From positions 23,623,573 through 23,687,572 of the forward strand of contig NC_080715.1 in assembly GCF_019097595.1 (NCBI RefSeq): 64,000 nt of DNA, in the 5' to 3' direction. The position numbers and the translations under genes are program-made. Every line of letters starts with the position of its first letter. The stretch's first letter is position 1. This DNA is from Hemibagrus wyckioides (taxonomy: Eukaryota; Chordata; Actinopteri; Siluriformes; Bagridae). Below are positions 1 through 27,397 of the stretch, in pieces. A model generated the notes under the pieces. It was not told the origin of the DNA. It searched no databases and saw only the letters and a program-made list of their open reading frames with translations.

Positions 1-38
1 AAATATTTAGTAGGCACAACAACTTTCAGTTATAATCT

Positions 39-511
39 CTATGGCCAACAGTATGTGAACATATGACCATACATATGTACTTGTGTGTACCCCAATGTAT
101 GTATACCTCAACTTTTACAAATTTCGTAAAGTTAAATGCACAGAACTAGCTAGAATGTCTTTGATTCTGTCGCAGTACAGGCTGAATCCAAGCTTGTTCC
201 AGAATGACATGGTTTGGCAAGGTTGATGTGGAAGGGGCCTTGAGCCCTTACCTCAACCTCCCTGAACACTTTTTAGATGAATTGGAAATGTGCACCAGTT
301 TTTCTTACTAGACATCATTACCTGACCTTGATGATGTTCTTCTCGCTGAACAGGCAGAAATGTCCCACAGCCATATCCCAAAATCTATTGGAAAGCCTTC
401 CCAAAAACATGGAGGCAGTTAAACTAGCATTGGAGGACCATCTTTGGAATAAGATGTTAAATAACCACATATGGATATAATGATCAGGTGTGCACATACT
501 TTTGGCCATAT
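39..511 (+). mobile_element. internally deleted Tc1-like transposon
   Basis: The left end at about 40 reads ATGGCCAACAGTATGTGAAC. The right end at about 491-510 is its near inverted repeat (TGCACATACTTTTGGCCAT). Between 180 and 480 there is remnant transposase C-terminal sequence in + orientation: an EHFLDELE-like stretch with stops (LNEHFL, about 262-280), then a block ending in NLLESLPKNMEAV (residues encoded to about 424). Most of the N-terminal coding half is gone, and frame breaks make it a dead copy. It lies in the intron upstream of the first visible tbc1d4 exon. Confidence 0.8.
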
Positions 512-783
512 TAACCAATTGCTACCTGTCCAAAAACATTTACAAATTAGTATATAGTTATGCCTTATTATATCATGATATTTAACATGGTAGTACGAAG
601 TGTAAAACATGTATCTGCACTTTCATCATTTATTCCGAATACCTATTTCCATTGCTATTTCTATTTGCATAACATTTGCATAAAACAGGTGACTGGAAAC
701 ACTGCTGCAGTTAAGAAAGGTTACATGTGCTGCAAGTAGCAGTGTATTGTGGTATTAAAGCAGGGCTGTTATCTTCCTATCAG

Positions 784-16541
<15,758 letters not shown>

Positions 16542-19500
16542 CTCTGTGTTAGCAAGCGTGTCCCTCCTGAACATATAGAACAACAGATTACAACCAGGCG
16601 TGGTGGAGTACTGGGGGGTTGTGAAACTTTTCCCATGGTAGTTCAACATACCATAGCTGGCGAACTTTAGGCACATGTCAAACTGATTCTGTGGAGGCGG
16701 TGTAACAAACGTTTAGCTTTCTGCAAAATACATAATTTCTGGTAGGATCCACTTTATCTGCTCAGACAAAAAAGTGCCCCAAAAGACCTGTCAGCCTCGC
16801 TTTACTCCACTGTACTAAATTCACTTCAGGTTTAGGGATCATGGCTGCTGCATAGAACAGAAACTATACTTCAGTATCAGCTGTGTTGAAAACACTTGAA
16901 AACAAGATGAATGTAGCTTTTTTTCCCCCTCAAAGTGCAGCATGACTCATGGCTGTGTAAGGAAGGATCACTGCCTTGATGTCAGCGTACGCTGTGAGAA
17001 TGGCAGGCAGTGTGACTTTGAGCTCGCCGGAGAACTTTTCCTGAAGGAACACAACAAAAGCGGCAGTGACGTTATCGAGCGGCAAAAACCAAAATATTTA
17101 GCTTATCAGATCGACACTCTTGCTCAAAGAGCTTAACCCAAAGTTCAAGCAGGAAATGAAACTCTCTCTCTCTGAATTTCCTCTGACTTTGCAGCACCAT
17201 CCAAATTTAACCTACTCTCCAAACTCCTACACCTCTCTGGCACTTCATCAGTTACTGAATGTGCTTCAAGGCAAATCAGGCTTGCTGAAGACAGGAAGAG
17301 CCTACCACACTGTCTACCACAATGCTGCAACGTACGGTCATGAGTTATGCAAGCTACACAGCAAAATGTTTGTTTGCACAGGGCATTTAATGTCTAAAAG
17401 TATCCCATGCAGGTGTACAAATTCTTCGGGGCTATGAAAATTCTGAAAAAAAGAAAAACAACCCCCTGAAAAACCTGTAACCCACCAGTAACCTTTTTTA
17501 TTTTCTCCAAACAACCATTATGTTGCTATATACAGCAAACTAATTTGTGAAAAGGTATCTGGAATCTGAGCAAACATCACCTGAAGCATCACCTGTACCT
17601 ATGGGATGCTTTTCCACTCCGGTGCTCTCCTCTTGAACAGTTTCTTGAAAGCCTTCCATGAGACATAGCTTATTAATGAAGCGTTTCTGAATGTATTATG
17701 TATCACACATTTGTAATGAACTGCAATAACTGTTGCAGCTATGCAAAATATGCACCTGATTAGAAAAAAAAAAATCTCTTTCTTCTATTAAAGAAGTGAA
17801 TCAGTATGGGGTCTGTCACAGGAAAGGATCCTCTACCAGTAAAGAGCTGCTATTTCACATAGTATGAATCAAGCAAATACATGTAAAGCTTCTCATTCCC
17901 TATGCCTCAAAGAATGGGTAGCTTTAAGTAGTGTTCCATGATTAAAATTTCATACCGTTTTAACAGTAATGAATATTATGTCTGTTAAATCTCAAGAGTG
18001 TTGCATTGATTCAGATGCTGGAATTTGAGCTGGTAAATTTCTGCAGTTGCTGGCTGAAGCAGTGGGCAGGTTTTTTTTTTTTAATGCGCTTTACTGGACC
18101 TGTGATTTGCAGAGAACCTGTGCAAGTAAACAAACGGGGAAAAAAAAAAAGATACATGTAACTGTTCACTTTAGCTCTTGATATGAACATGCTAATACAG
18201 ACTCACAGTCATCTATTCTCAGAACAATACGCAGAAGCGAACCAGGCTGTGTGCCAGATACTACGCTCTACTTTTTTTGAAAACTTTTTTTTCCCCCTTC
18301 TGGTCATCTCTCAAAGGGTGACTTACTCCTACTCTTGTTTCCAGAAAGCTGCAGTTCTGCAGGGGGTTTACTGATGATTTGCTGTTCTGATAGCAGTTTT
18401 GTTTTATTTGCTTTCCTGTCTTGATCGTGTCATTTATCAATGCGTAACTGTTTTAGGCTTTCGAAGCGCTCAGGATCTTCTCATCTTGCAATTTCTTTCT
18501 TTCTTTTTTTTCTTTTCTTTTTAAACTTCATATCTTCAACGTTTTTTGGCTGATCTTAAAGTGGCGTGCTAGGCTAACAGTGACATTTTGACAGTGTTTC
18601 ATTTCTACGTCATATACAGACAGACACTGTAGGTGTTAAGTGGGTTATATTGGTCTGATAATTGTGTGCGGCTAAAGGCCAAAAAGCAGCTCGGATTTAT
18701 TGTTTGGAGGCTTGGAACAAAAAATTGCTTCTTATGCTGGTGTGACATTGGCTCCATGTGTATATATGCACTCAGGTCAGTTTGTAAAATCTGCTTTACC
18801 GTGGCCATAAAACATGCAGCAAGAAAGATAATCAGCATTTAAAGAAATTGGAGAAAACTTATTCCAGCATAAAAGCATCTTTGTTACTGCGACTCATTTT
18901 GTACTCAGAAGTGTCTCGACCTATTCATGTTTTTTTTTAAATGAAGCACATTTTCCAAAATGTTAATTGTCCATTAATCAAAGTTTTAACTCTCAGCACT
19001 GAACCTACAGTAAACATGAGAAGTGCTTGCATTCGACACAGCAAAACAACGCCATTTTGGGTGGGGTACACAACTGCTGTTGGTTTATTGCCAGTTCACA
19101 CATTTCTGCACTTAAGACGTGGAATATGCAAAATTCTAAGGCACTTGAAGTGTGAATGCAGGAAAAATCTCATGTTAAAAAGATCACAAGGTGCACATGA
19201 GACAGCTTCTGTTTTCTGTTGTTTTTTAAAGAAGATGCCAGAATGCAATCTTTTGTCCTTCATTAAACTTGACACCAGGTTACTTTTTGAATATTTTTCC
19301 ATTATGTCCATGCTTGGAGGTTGCAGTGCTGTCTGCACTGTTTAATGATTGTTGCTCTGTAAATACAATTGAATAATGAAAAAAAAATTTGGACTCTGTG
19401 GTCCACATGGTTGTATGTTAATCAAGAGCCCATGCCTTATTAAAACATTCTTCACTGGCTTTTTATACACCGAGTTTTTGACTCTTTGATATTGAATCTG

Positions 19501-19711
19501 AGGACACAATGTTGGCTATTTTTTTTTCTTTCAAAAGTGCATATTTTCTAGAAAGAATGGGAAATCATTTGCACATGGGAGGAATAGTAGTGCATTGATA
19601 TACACATTGTTAAAGAGATTGCTCAGGGTGATGAAAGGCTGTCCCAATATGCTGCCACTCTATTGCAGTACTGGTGCAAATATTCAATAAACAGAATGGA
19701 AATCAGTTGAA
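16542..19711 (+). other. tbc1d4: probable tbc1d4 3' UTR
   Basis: Starts after the stop codon. No coding pattern is seen, and the stretch contains many A/T homopolymers. The only good AATAAA hexamer I see in the first 3.2 kb is at 19686-19691, so a 3' UTR of about 3.1 kb ending near 19711 is the simplest reading. ATTAAA at 17788-17793 and around 19439 could give shorter forms. The end point is inferred, not shown. Confidence 0.45.
19686..19691 (+). terminator. tbc1d4: candidate polyadenylation signal AATAAA
   Basis: Canonical hexamer about 3.15 kb past the tbc1d4 stop codon, on the gene's strand. A moderately GT-rich stretch follows. It is the best single candidate for the distal poly(A) site. 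Confidence 0.45.
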
Positions 19712-22036
19712 ACTGTGTTATTAACAGTGAATACGTCACCTCAGATTCAGAGTAACTTCAGCTCTGAAATAGACTGGACATTGGAACAGCCAAAACCGGC
19801 TCTGCACTTTGTCTCCAGACAGGACAAGATTTTTTTTTTTTTTGCAAAACCTGAATACTTTAAGCTGCAGTGATTAAGCTTTGCTTGCAAGGATTGAGTG
19901 CACCTGCTGTTCCTTTTTTGTAAAAAAACTATACATTTTTAAACAGAGCCTGAGGATGTTATTACATGTCAAAGGATGTTAATGTTTTTCTATCAAAATT
20001 CTTTATTTCAGTGGCATGTAACATGAACCGAGCTGTTTATTCCACCATGGAGCCTAAAAAACATCATGAAATCATAATAATTATGATTGGAAAAACATGG
20101 GCTGCTGTTTTGTTTTTCAGATTTTCACTGAACTGAATTGTCCTGAATGGGTTTTAAAAATTCAGACTAAAATGCTCAGGGACATTGCAAAAAAAAAAAA
20201 AAAAAATAATTCAGCCACTCGATTTTTTCAGTCCTTTGGAGGCACTGTTTTCCCCTGACAGCCAACAACAGCACAAAGTTGAACTTGTTTAATTATCTGC
20301 AAACTTTCAGCTGTACATATTTGAAATTCCATTGAAAAACTAATGACCTCTTTTAAGTGACCAGTTATTCTAAAAAATATTTATTACACAAATGTAAGCC
20401 AATGTTTCATTGTGATTGGCTCATCCTTCTTGATATTGTTATTGCACCTAGTGGTGAAACATGGGAACTGCAAAAAGCACTAATAGAGGCCTATTGGGGC
20501 AGGAATCACACTGCCCCAATCTTGGGGGAGGAGCAAAGGACAGGACAGTTAATGACCTGAATGTCAGTTAATGTTGCTAGGCTGGGCTAGTTTAAAAGTA
20601 TTCCACAGTTTTATATCAAATCATCATAAAATCTAATACATTATTATAAAAAGGAAAATTGTCTATTATGTATGTTTTTCTATTGAAAGGAAGGAAAGGG
20701 GGATTATTGGAGTGGATAATGTATGTAAGCATCTGAAATACCCTGTGAAATTTTCCAGTGACCAAAGTTTTGGGTCTTTTATGTTTGTGGGTTTGTCAGA
20801 TGCAGGAACCTGTCAGTACATATTAATGATATTACTTCAGACATTGTTGAACAAAGGTACACCCAACACTCTAAAAATTAACTAAAGTATTCTCTAGTGT
20901 TTTATAACTCCTGTTACATAAGCAGAATTTGAGGTTTTTCATTACTAGTATTTTCCTGTGCCAACAAAACCCAGTGTCACAATCTGCTGGTGGTCAATTC
21001 ACCTACAGAAAGCAGAGCCATGTGAGTGATTAGCCCAGCCCTGAAATATCAAGACCTTGTACTGCTCAGCCCTTTATAGTCTGCTTTTCTACATCAGAGC
21101 TCTTCTTATGGGGAGTAAGAATTTTTCAAAATGGCGCTTATGGGCCAGCATCCTAACGAATATCCTACTCCAAACAAAAGGTCACATTCCATGCATATTC
21201 CTGAGCGACGGCGCTCCCTGCAGAGGGGAAATGGCTGGACGGATGCTGCAAGGCAGCAAAGGATTACCGTACACAGCACTTCCTCTACACAGCCTTATCA
21301 CTGCTGTTTATTTGGTACCATGTCTGCACTCCCTACCATAAAGATATACAGCACAGGGGCTGGTGTCAAAGGCCAACTGAGTGCTTGGGAACACACAGTC
21401 TTGTGAGAAATGAGATTTCATTACAAAGACACTTTTTAAAGGAAGGAAATAGCATTACCTCAAATTATACATGGCTGATTGCATAACAGCAGACACCTGT
21501 GCTTTTGATTTAGATTAGAGTTTTCTGTTGTTCCTGTTTATAAGGAACCTTCAGGGTGACTCATGTTATTGTTCTCTGCGATCTTCAGTAGGAATGGTGC
21601 AGAAACGTGTATAGTTAACTCCCATTTTACACAAGATCTATTATTTGTGTTTTTGTTTACACCTTTACCCCTGTGATTCCCAATCCCAGGTGTTGTCTTG
21701 GGCCAAGTTTCTCCTAGCGTTAAGTCTATGTCTGAGGGCAGAGCCAGATCAAGGTCATGGTTGTAAGAGTAGAGTTTGAAACTAGCAGCCTGTGTTGGGG
21801 AGGCTGTTTGGTGTCTGAGGAGGAGAGAGAGAAGTTCTCCTCCTGCCTTATAAGGTAATTCACACTGCATGACTTGTGGCAGAGTAGACTGGTATCTAAT
21901 GCAGCAAGCAAGAATGGTGGGGTGGGGGGGAATGACACCCTCAGCAGCACACTAAAGTGGTGTCTAGAAGATGAAGTATAGTGTTGTGAGAGCTAAACAA
22001 AACTTTCATGAGTATAAAGGCCTGATTCTAATATTC
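19712..22036. other. intergenic sequence, no gene seen
   Basis: AT-rich, with an A tract at about 20189-20206. A perfect 10-base stem hairpin lies at 20493-20520. Short open frames here have no recognisable content. Confidence 0.55.
20493..20520. repeat. small perfect inverted repeat (hairpin)
   Basis: ATTGGGGCAG at 20493-20502 and its exact complement CTGCCCCAAT at 20511-20520 flank an 8-base loop GAATCACA. No T-run follows and no known element boundary is seen. Function is unknown. Confidence 0.8.
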
Positions 22037-22255
22037 AGATTCAATTCAATTCAATTTATTTTGTATAGTGCTTTTAACAAAGAGCATTGCCTCAAAGCAG
22101 CTTTACATGAGAAACAACATAAGAAAACAGCAAACATATAAACAGACAAACAGACAAACAGTCCTAGATGTTATCCCAAGTGAGCAAGCCTGAGGTGACT
22201 GAGGCGACTGTGGCAAGGAAAAATAAGTTTCCTTGCCACAGTAAGGAAAGATAAC
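22037..22255 (-). mobile_element. retroelement 3' tail (ATTCAATTCAATT type), minus orientation
   Basis: Read on the minus strand it ends with AAAGCTGCTTTGAGGCAATG, then AAAAGCACTATACAAAATAA, and a TTGAATTGAATTGAAT tail. This pattern is very common at the 3' end of a fish non-LTR retroelement/SINE family. A related tail in + orientation is at 47771-47943. The family name is not certain. It also carries a perfect 15-base hairpin at 22207-22242. Confidence 0.7.
22207..22242. repeat. 15-base perfect inverted repeat in the retroelement tail
   Basis: ACTGTGGCAAGGAAA (22207-22221) pairs exactly with TTTCCTTGCCACAGT (22228-22242) across a 6-base loop. It lies within the minus-strand retroelement tail. 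Confidence 0.85.
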
Positions 22256-22660
22256 TTTGAAAAAGCATGAGCTTTTCTATTTGGAAAGAAGAACTCTGCA
22301 TCTAGAAAACAACTGCTCTTTTTATGGGCCTTAAAATATAAGAATCAAACACTGTACAGTATAGCAAGAAAGTTTTTTCAGTGGTTCTTGAGATAAACAC
22401 CTTTAATGGCTTGTGTATCAATATATAGGATCAATTTTGAGAAAAGTTTCTAATTTTTATTTTTTATTAAGTTGTTTGACTACCTGTTTCCTACATTACC
22501 CATAATGCTGTTTGGATGCTTGCTTATACTGGCACCAGTGGCATTTCTTTTCTACATAAAATGCCTGATGCAGCAGCCCTTTAGTGTTTTAGCCAGTCAA
22601 GTGCATTTACCTCCTCATCTCTACACTCTGTTCAAACACAAAGAGTTCAATATCTATGCT

Positions 22661-22993
22661 AACATCCATCCATCTATTCATCCATCCATCCATCCATCCT
22701 TCCATTTTCTGTACTGCTTATACTACATAGTCACAGGGAACCTGGTATCTATCTCAGGGGGCTTAAGGTGGGGGATACCCTGGACACAGTGCCAGTCTAT
22801 CACAGTGCACAACCACACTCGCACACTATGAACAATTTAGAGATGCCAATCGGCCTACAATGCATGTTCCTGGGGGAGAAAACCCCTGAAGCACGGGTAG
22901 AGCATGTAAACGCCACACACAGAGCAGAGACAGAAATCAAACCCCCAACCCCAGAGGTGTGAGGCAAATGTGCAAACCACTAGGCTAGTGCAA
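22661..22993 (-). mobile_element. SINE / L2-tail-like repeat with CATC microsatellite
   Basis: On the minus strand it starts with a tRNA-like B-box stretch (GGGGTTTGATTTC). It proceeds through CTGGCACTGTGTCCAGGGTA and ends in (GATG)n at the 22665-22700 side. This is the layout of dispersed fish repeats that end in GGATGGATGG. It is decayed and has no open frame. Confidence 0.7.
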
Positions 22994-25583
22994 ATACATT
23001 ATGTAGATGCATTACATACTGAAACTTGGAGTCCTGGATTTATCTTCAGTATTAATACATTGAATCTATTATTAATATGTCATTGAATGTCACTGAAATA
23101 TCGGAAGTCAGAAAAGTAGCTCTTGTCTTTTTTTAGGAGCCAGCAGCAAAATCTGACCGTTATCTCTGTCTCTTCTCCTACTAATCATCATTGTTAACTG
23201 CACTAACATGTCCCCCATGAAGTCAACATGACCCACAGTGGCAATGTTCACTATGCCAATGGTTCAATATAAACATATTAAATGTGTTTCAAGTTGGAGT
23301 ATTTCTTTAATAGCTCTTAACTCAGACAGGGAAACACCTTGTAGTGTTCTGGATAGAACCTTTTTGTTTTTCTAGTGGATGGTATTGAATGATCTGTACA
23401 TTTAACAGTTGCAATATATTAGAAATGTCTAGGCTTAGGATATAAAAAGCAGGTACTAGACACAGACTGGAGGGAGAGAACTGGCATTCATGAGACTCAG
23501 GTGTGCATCGTCTGTCTAGGACAACTAGTTAAGTCCACATACATCCCAAAGGGGCTTCCTGACCTCCATAGCCCATCCTGGTTTCCCCACAAATGCCTTC
23601 AGCTCTCTCTCCATCGATAGTTCATATACTAATGTACGCAGGCAATGTGTATAAATTATGTATTGTGGGCTTACAGTGAGTTAAACCAATAATAAGCCAA
23701 ACCAATAATAAAGCCAAGAGCCAGGAAAAATGACAAATATGTATCAAACATCCAAGGTGTCTATCCTATTTAACAATAACAGTCCGTTTCATTGTGTCAC
23801 AGTTGACACTAGGGAAATTGGATGGACACAGAAGACAGACAAACAAGAGATCTTCCTTGATATGCTATGCGGCCAGAGGCAGATTTTGAATGCAATCAGT
23901 GCTTGCGTTGGTGTACCTGTCAAGGCTCTTCTTCTGCCTGGAGGCCATTTGCAAGCTATACTTCTTCTCACATCCCCCAACTGCCTGGCAAGCCCGGCAC
24001 TATTCCCACAGGACCAGCTACTGCATTGCTGGAAAAATCACAGGCTTTACCTGATACAGCACTAAATTAAACTGCTTCCCTTTTGGGGGCCAAGACAAAG
24101 CACATCTTGGTCTGGGGTTAGTAGGGCATCCACATTACTCACCAGTTGGCCACTCATCACCTTATCCACAATCTACAGAAACAGTGCTCTGCAACTGTTC
24201 AGTTCATAACCCACTGTTTAGTGATTTCTGGATGTAAAGTGTTAAGTGTTAAGAATAACAAAAGGATAGACCACTCTAGCTGTGCATGCTGTATTTTATA
24301 TAAATAAAAAAATGTTGTTTTGAAATGTGTTTTGAACAATTGTTATAGATCCAGTTATAACACAGCACATGCTACATACTTAACCCTTCTTTTTCCCCAA
24401 GAGTATATATCACAAATCTACATATTACTCACAAGAACCCTGATTATTACTATCACTGTTTTCACTCATAGGACAATAATGGAGGATGCCTTCACAATGA
24501 CAGCACATTTTGAAAGAAGAAAGAATATTAAGTGAAAAAATCTTAACAGCAGCATATGCTCAAACTGCTGATGACTAAGCTTCCTAGACACAATATCACT
24601 TTTACAACACTATGATATCATGTGATCAAATCCCACTTTTCCAGCTGAGGTAAGATCCCATGGCAAAAGAGACTTGGTCAATATACACCATCAAAGCCAA
24701 ACTTCTGGCTACTCCCCTTATAAGAAAACATTCTCTTGGCCAGACTGGATTAACAGAGTCATTACTTACAGCAAAGAAAAGCAGAGGAGGCCATTTTAGG
24801 ACTTCCTTTCTGAGCTCGATGGAGAGAGGAACCCAGCTCTGGGGATTTAGCTGGTTATCATTGAGAGAAGGTTATAAGTGAGATCATCTTCACATAGCCA
24901 GTGGTGCTACTTCATGGCTATTGAGTTGCAGTGGGTGGAGAGGGAAAAGGATGACTCTGTGGTGCTCTGATGTGTGAGATGAACACCGTGCAATTTAATG
25001 AAAATCGTGTGATGGGTGTGAGTATTCCACACAAGCAGCGCAAACACACGTTGATGGAAGGGGCCCTCCTGTGGGCCTTTGGGAGGATAGGGGGCGGAGG
25101 CTGCTGGCAAATATTTGTTGTTCTGCCTCATTCCTGGCAGTGGCGCCTGTGGCATCGCTGATGGACTGTTGCTCATCTCCCATGTTGCATGTCTTCAGTG
25201 AACTTTGTTTTGGGAGGAGTGGGTCTGCTTTCCAAATTCACTCTGACAGTGTTCAGCATGTACTCTGCTACTTGTAACAAGGGCGTGCACACATAACACA
25301 CACACACACTGCTTTGGCTGTGGACACACCCTCAGTTTATTTCACAACCCTCTTCCATCTTAGACCACGGCCATCACACCCTCTTAACTAGAAACAAACA
25401 GCCTACGCCCTCACTGAAACAAAAAAACACACATCCCAACCCCCAACATCACTGTTGTTGATTTACTCGCAAGCACAGAAAAGTGCCTCCTCTCCTGGCT
25501 GCAGTTGTCTGAGGTGACTAGATGCACTAGGAGAGAGTGAAATGAATGAATGCCCTCTCTGGAAAGAACAAATAGAGTTGCTG

Positions 25584-25588
<5 letters not shown>

Positions 25589-25637
<49 letters not shown>

Positions 25638-25648
25638 GAGAGAGAGAA
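25589..25648 (+). repeat. (GA)n microsatellite with GACA interruptions
   Basis: About 60 bases of AG repeats with ACAGAG interruptions. Confidence 0.95.
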
Positions 25649-27351
25649 CTATGCCTGATTATAGGGAAAGGCAATGTGGAACAGTGCTTATGCTCCCTCA
25701 GGTTTCAGGCATCTGGCTGGGGGCCCATCCTTTCATTCTCTCTTCCTCTCTCATCTCATCTCACTATACAACTGATTCCTCTATCAGAAGAGAGGGCCAG
25801 TGCAATCCACAGCTATTTATAAGTGGGGCAAGAGAGCTGTTCACTGAGAGGTAGGTTTCAAACTAATATTGGATGTGAAAAAATAGGCATGGTGACTGAA
25901 CAAATACATTGTAGGGGGCTAGCAATAAATATAATTTTGCAGAAAATGTGCACAATTCACATATCAAATAAAAATACAGAACTAAAATCACGTTCAAAGA
26001 TACCCAGTGTTGTCTAAAAATACCTTGTATGTGGAAAACCTCCAGTGGGTGGAACTCTAAAAACAATGAAAACCTTGATCATATTCGGGCTTTGACGCTG
26101 ACTCTTTATGTCCGCTATATAGGTTAAAGTTGAGCTACTCAGCCACGTAATCTCATAATTATATCCAACTCCTGCCCATCTCTCCCCTGCCATCTTCAGT
26201 CCTCTGTTTGCCTAATAATTCTCCCACTTCTGGAGCTTTACCAGGAGGTTTGGTCAGGCTTTAATGCTGCCTGTGTGGGCAGCAATGCCTCTACTCACTG
26301 GAGAGAGCCAGGCTCTGTTGTCTCCCACTCCACCCACTCCTCCAGCATCTCTCCAGCACACGGGTGGAGGAGAACTGATTTCCCATTGTGCTTCATTAAC
26401 CTTTCCCGGCGCTCATCAGGCCAGATTCATCATGGTGGCGTTGAGGCGAGGGTTCAGACTGCGTCATTGCGTGAGGGAGGAGATGGAGCCTCTTGATATT
26501 GCTGTGACTAATTGTAGACATGCAAATTGCAGATTGATAATGTGCCCTGCAATTATGTCGTCTTGTGTACTTAAAGTAGACTGGTGTGCCTCAGGTGTAC
26601 TTCTTTTTGTCCTGTAGTTATCCATCTCCTTTTATCCTTTTGCTTCAAAAGGAACAGGCATTTATTTTCACAGATAGAATCACAGCACAAATAATATCTG
26701 AATGCAGGGCTGGGCTCCTGAAGAGTAGATATAGTAGAGATGGAAAAAAAAATATTGATCCAATGCTTCTCTGCCACCACCAGTCATGCAGATATTTGAC
26801 TGCTCTATGTTAGTAGAAAAACACAAGCACAGACCAGAAAATTCCAGTGGCAAAGACACAATTCAGGGTAGTTAGTGTGCAAAGTCAGACATCAAACAGC
26901 ACACGTCTAGTGCGAGGGTATCTAAGTGACCTGATGCAGTTCATGAATGCATGAAAAGCAGCAAGGTAAGTGGGACCTAATATAGTGATTACCTGATGTA
27001 TGTGTGCACATGACTGTGTATCAGTGCATGTGTGCCTGTGTATTCAGGAAAGAGGGAGAGTGTTTTGGCTTTTTAATGAGCACATATCCCTGTCCAGTGC
27101 AACAAGAGCAACTGTGAGCCTGTCAGCCCTAGTGGGCTGAGGATGTGGAAATTGAATGGAGCCTTTCAGTTCTGCTGCTCGTCTCCCTGGGGGTGAGAGA
27201 CTGGTTACCATGGTTATGTTGGATTCCTGCAGCTAATGGGTGGGAGTTGTGTAGCTCTGGCAACCTGGCTCAGTCTAAGGCCGAATATACACAGTGAGTG
27301 CTTGGGGGTGTGGTGGCAGGCGCTCTAGGATATGGGAGGTCACACATGCAT

Positions 27352-27397
27352 GCACACACACACACACACACACAGACACACACACACACACACACAG
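27352..27397 (+). repeat. (CA)n microsatellite
   Basis: CA tract with one AGACA interruption. Confidence 0.95.
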
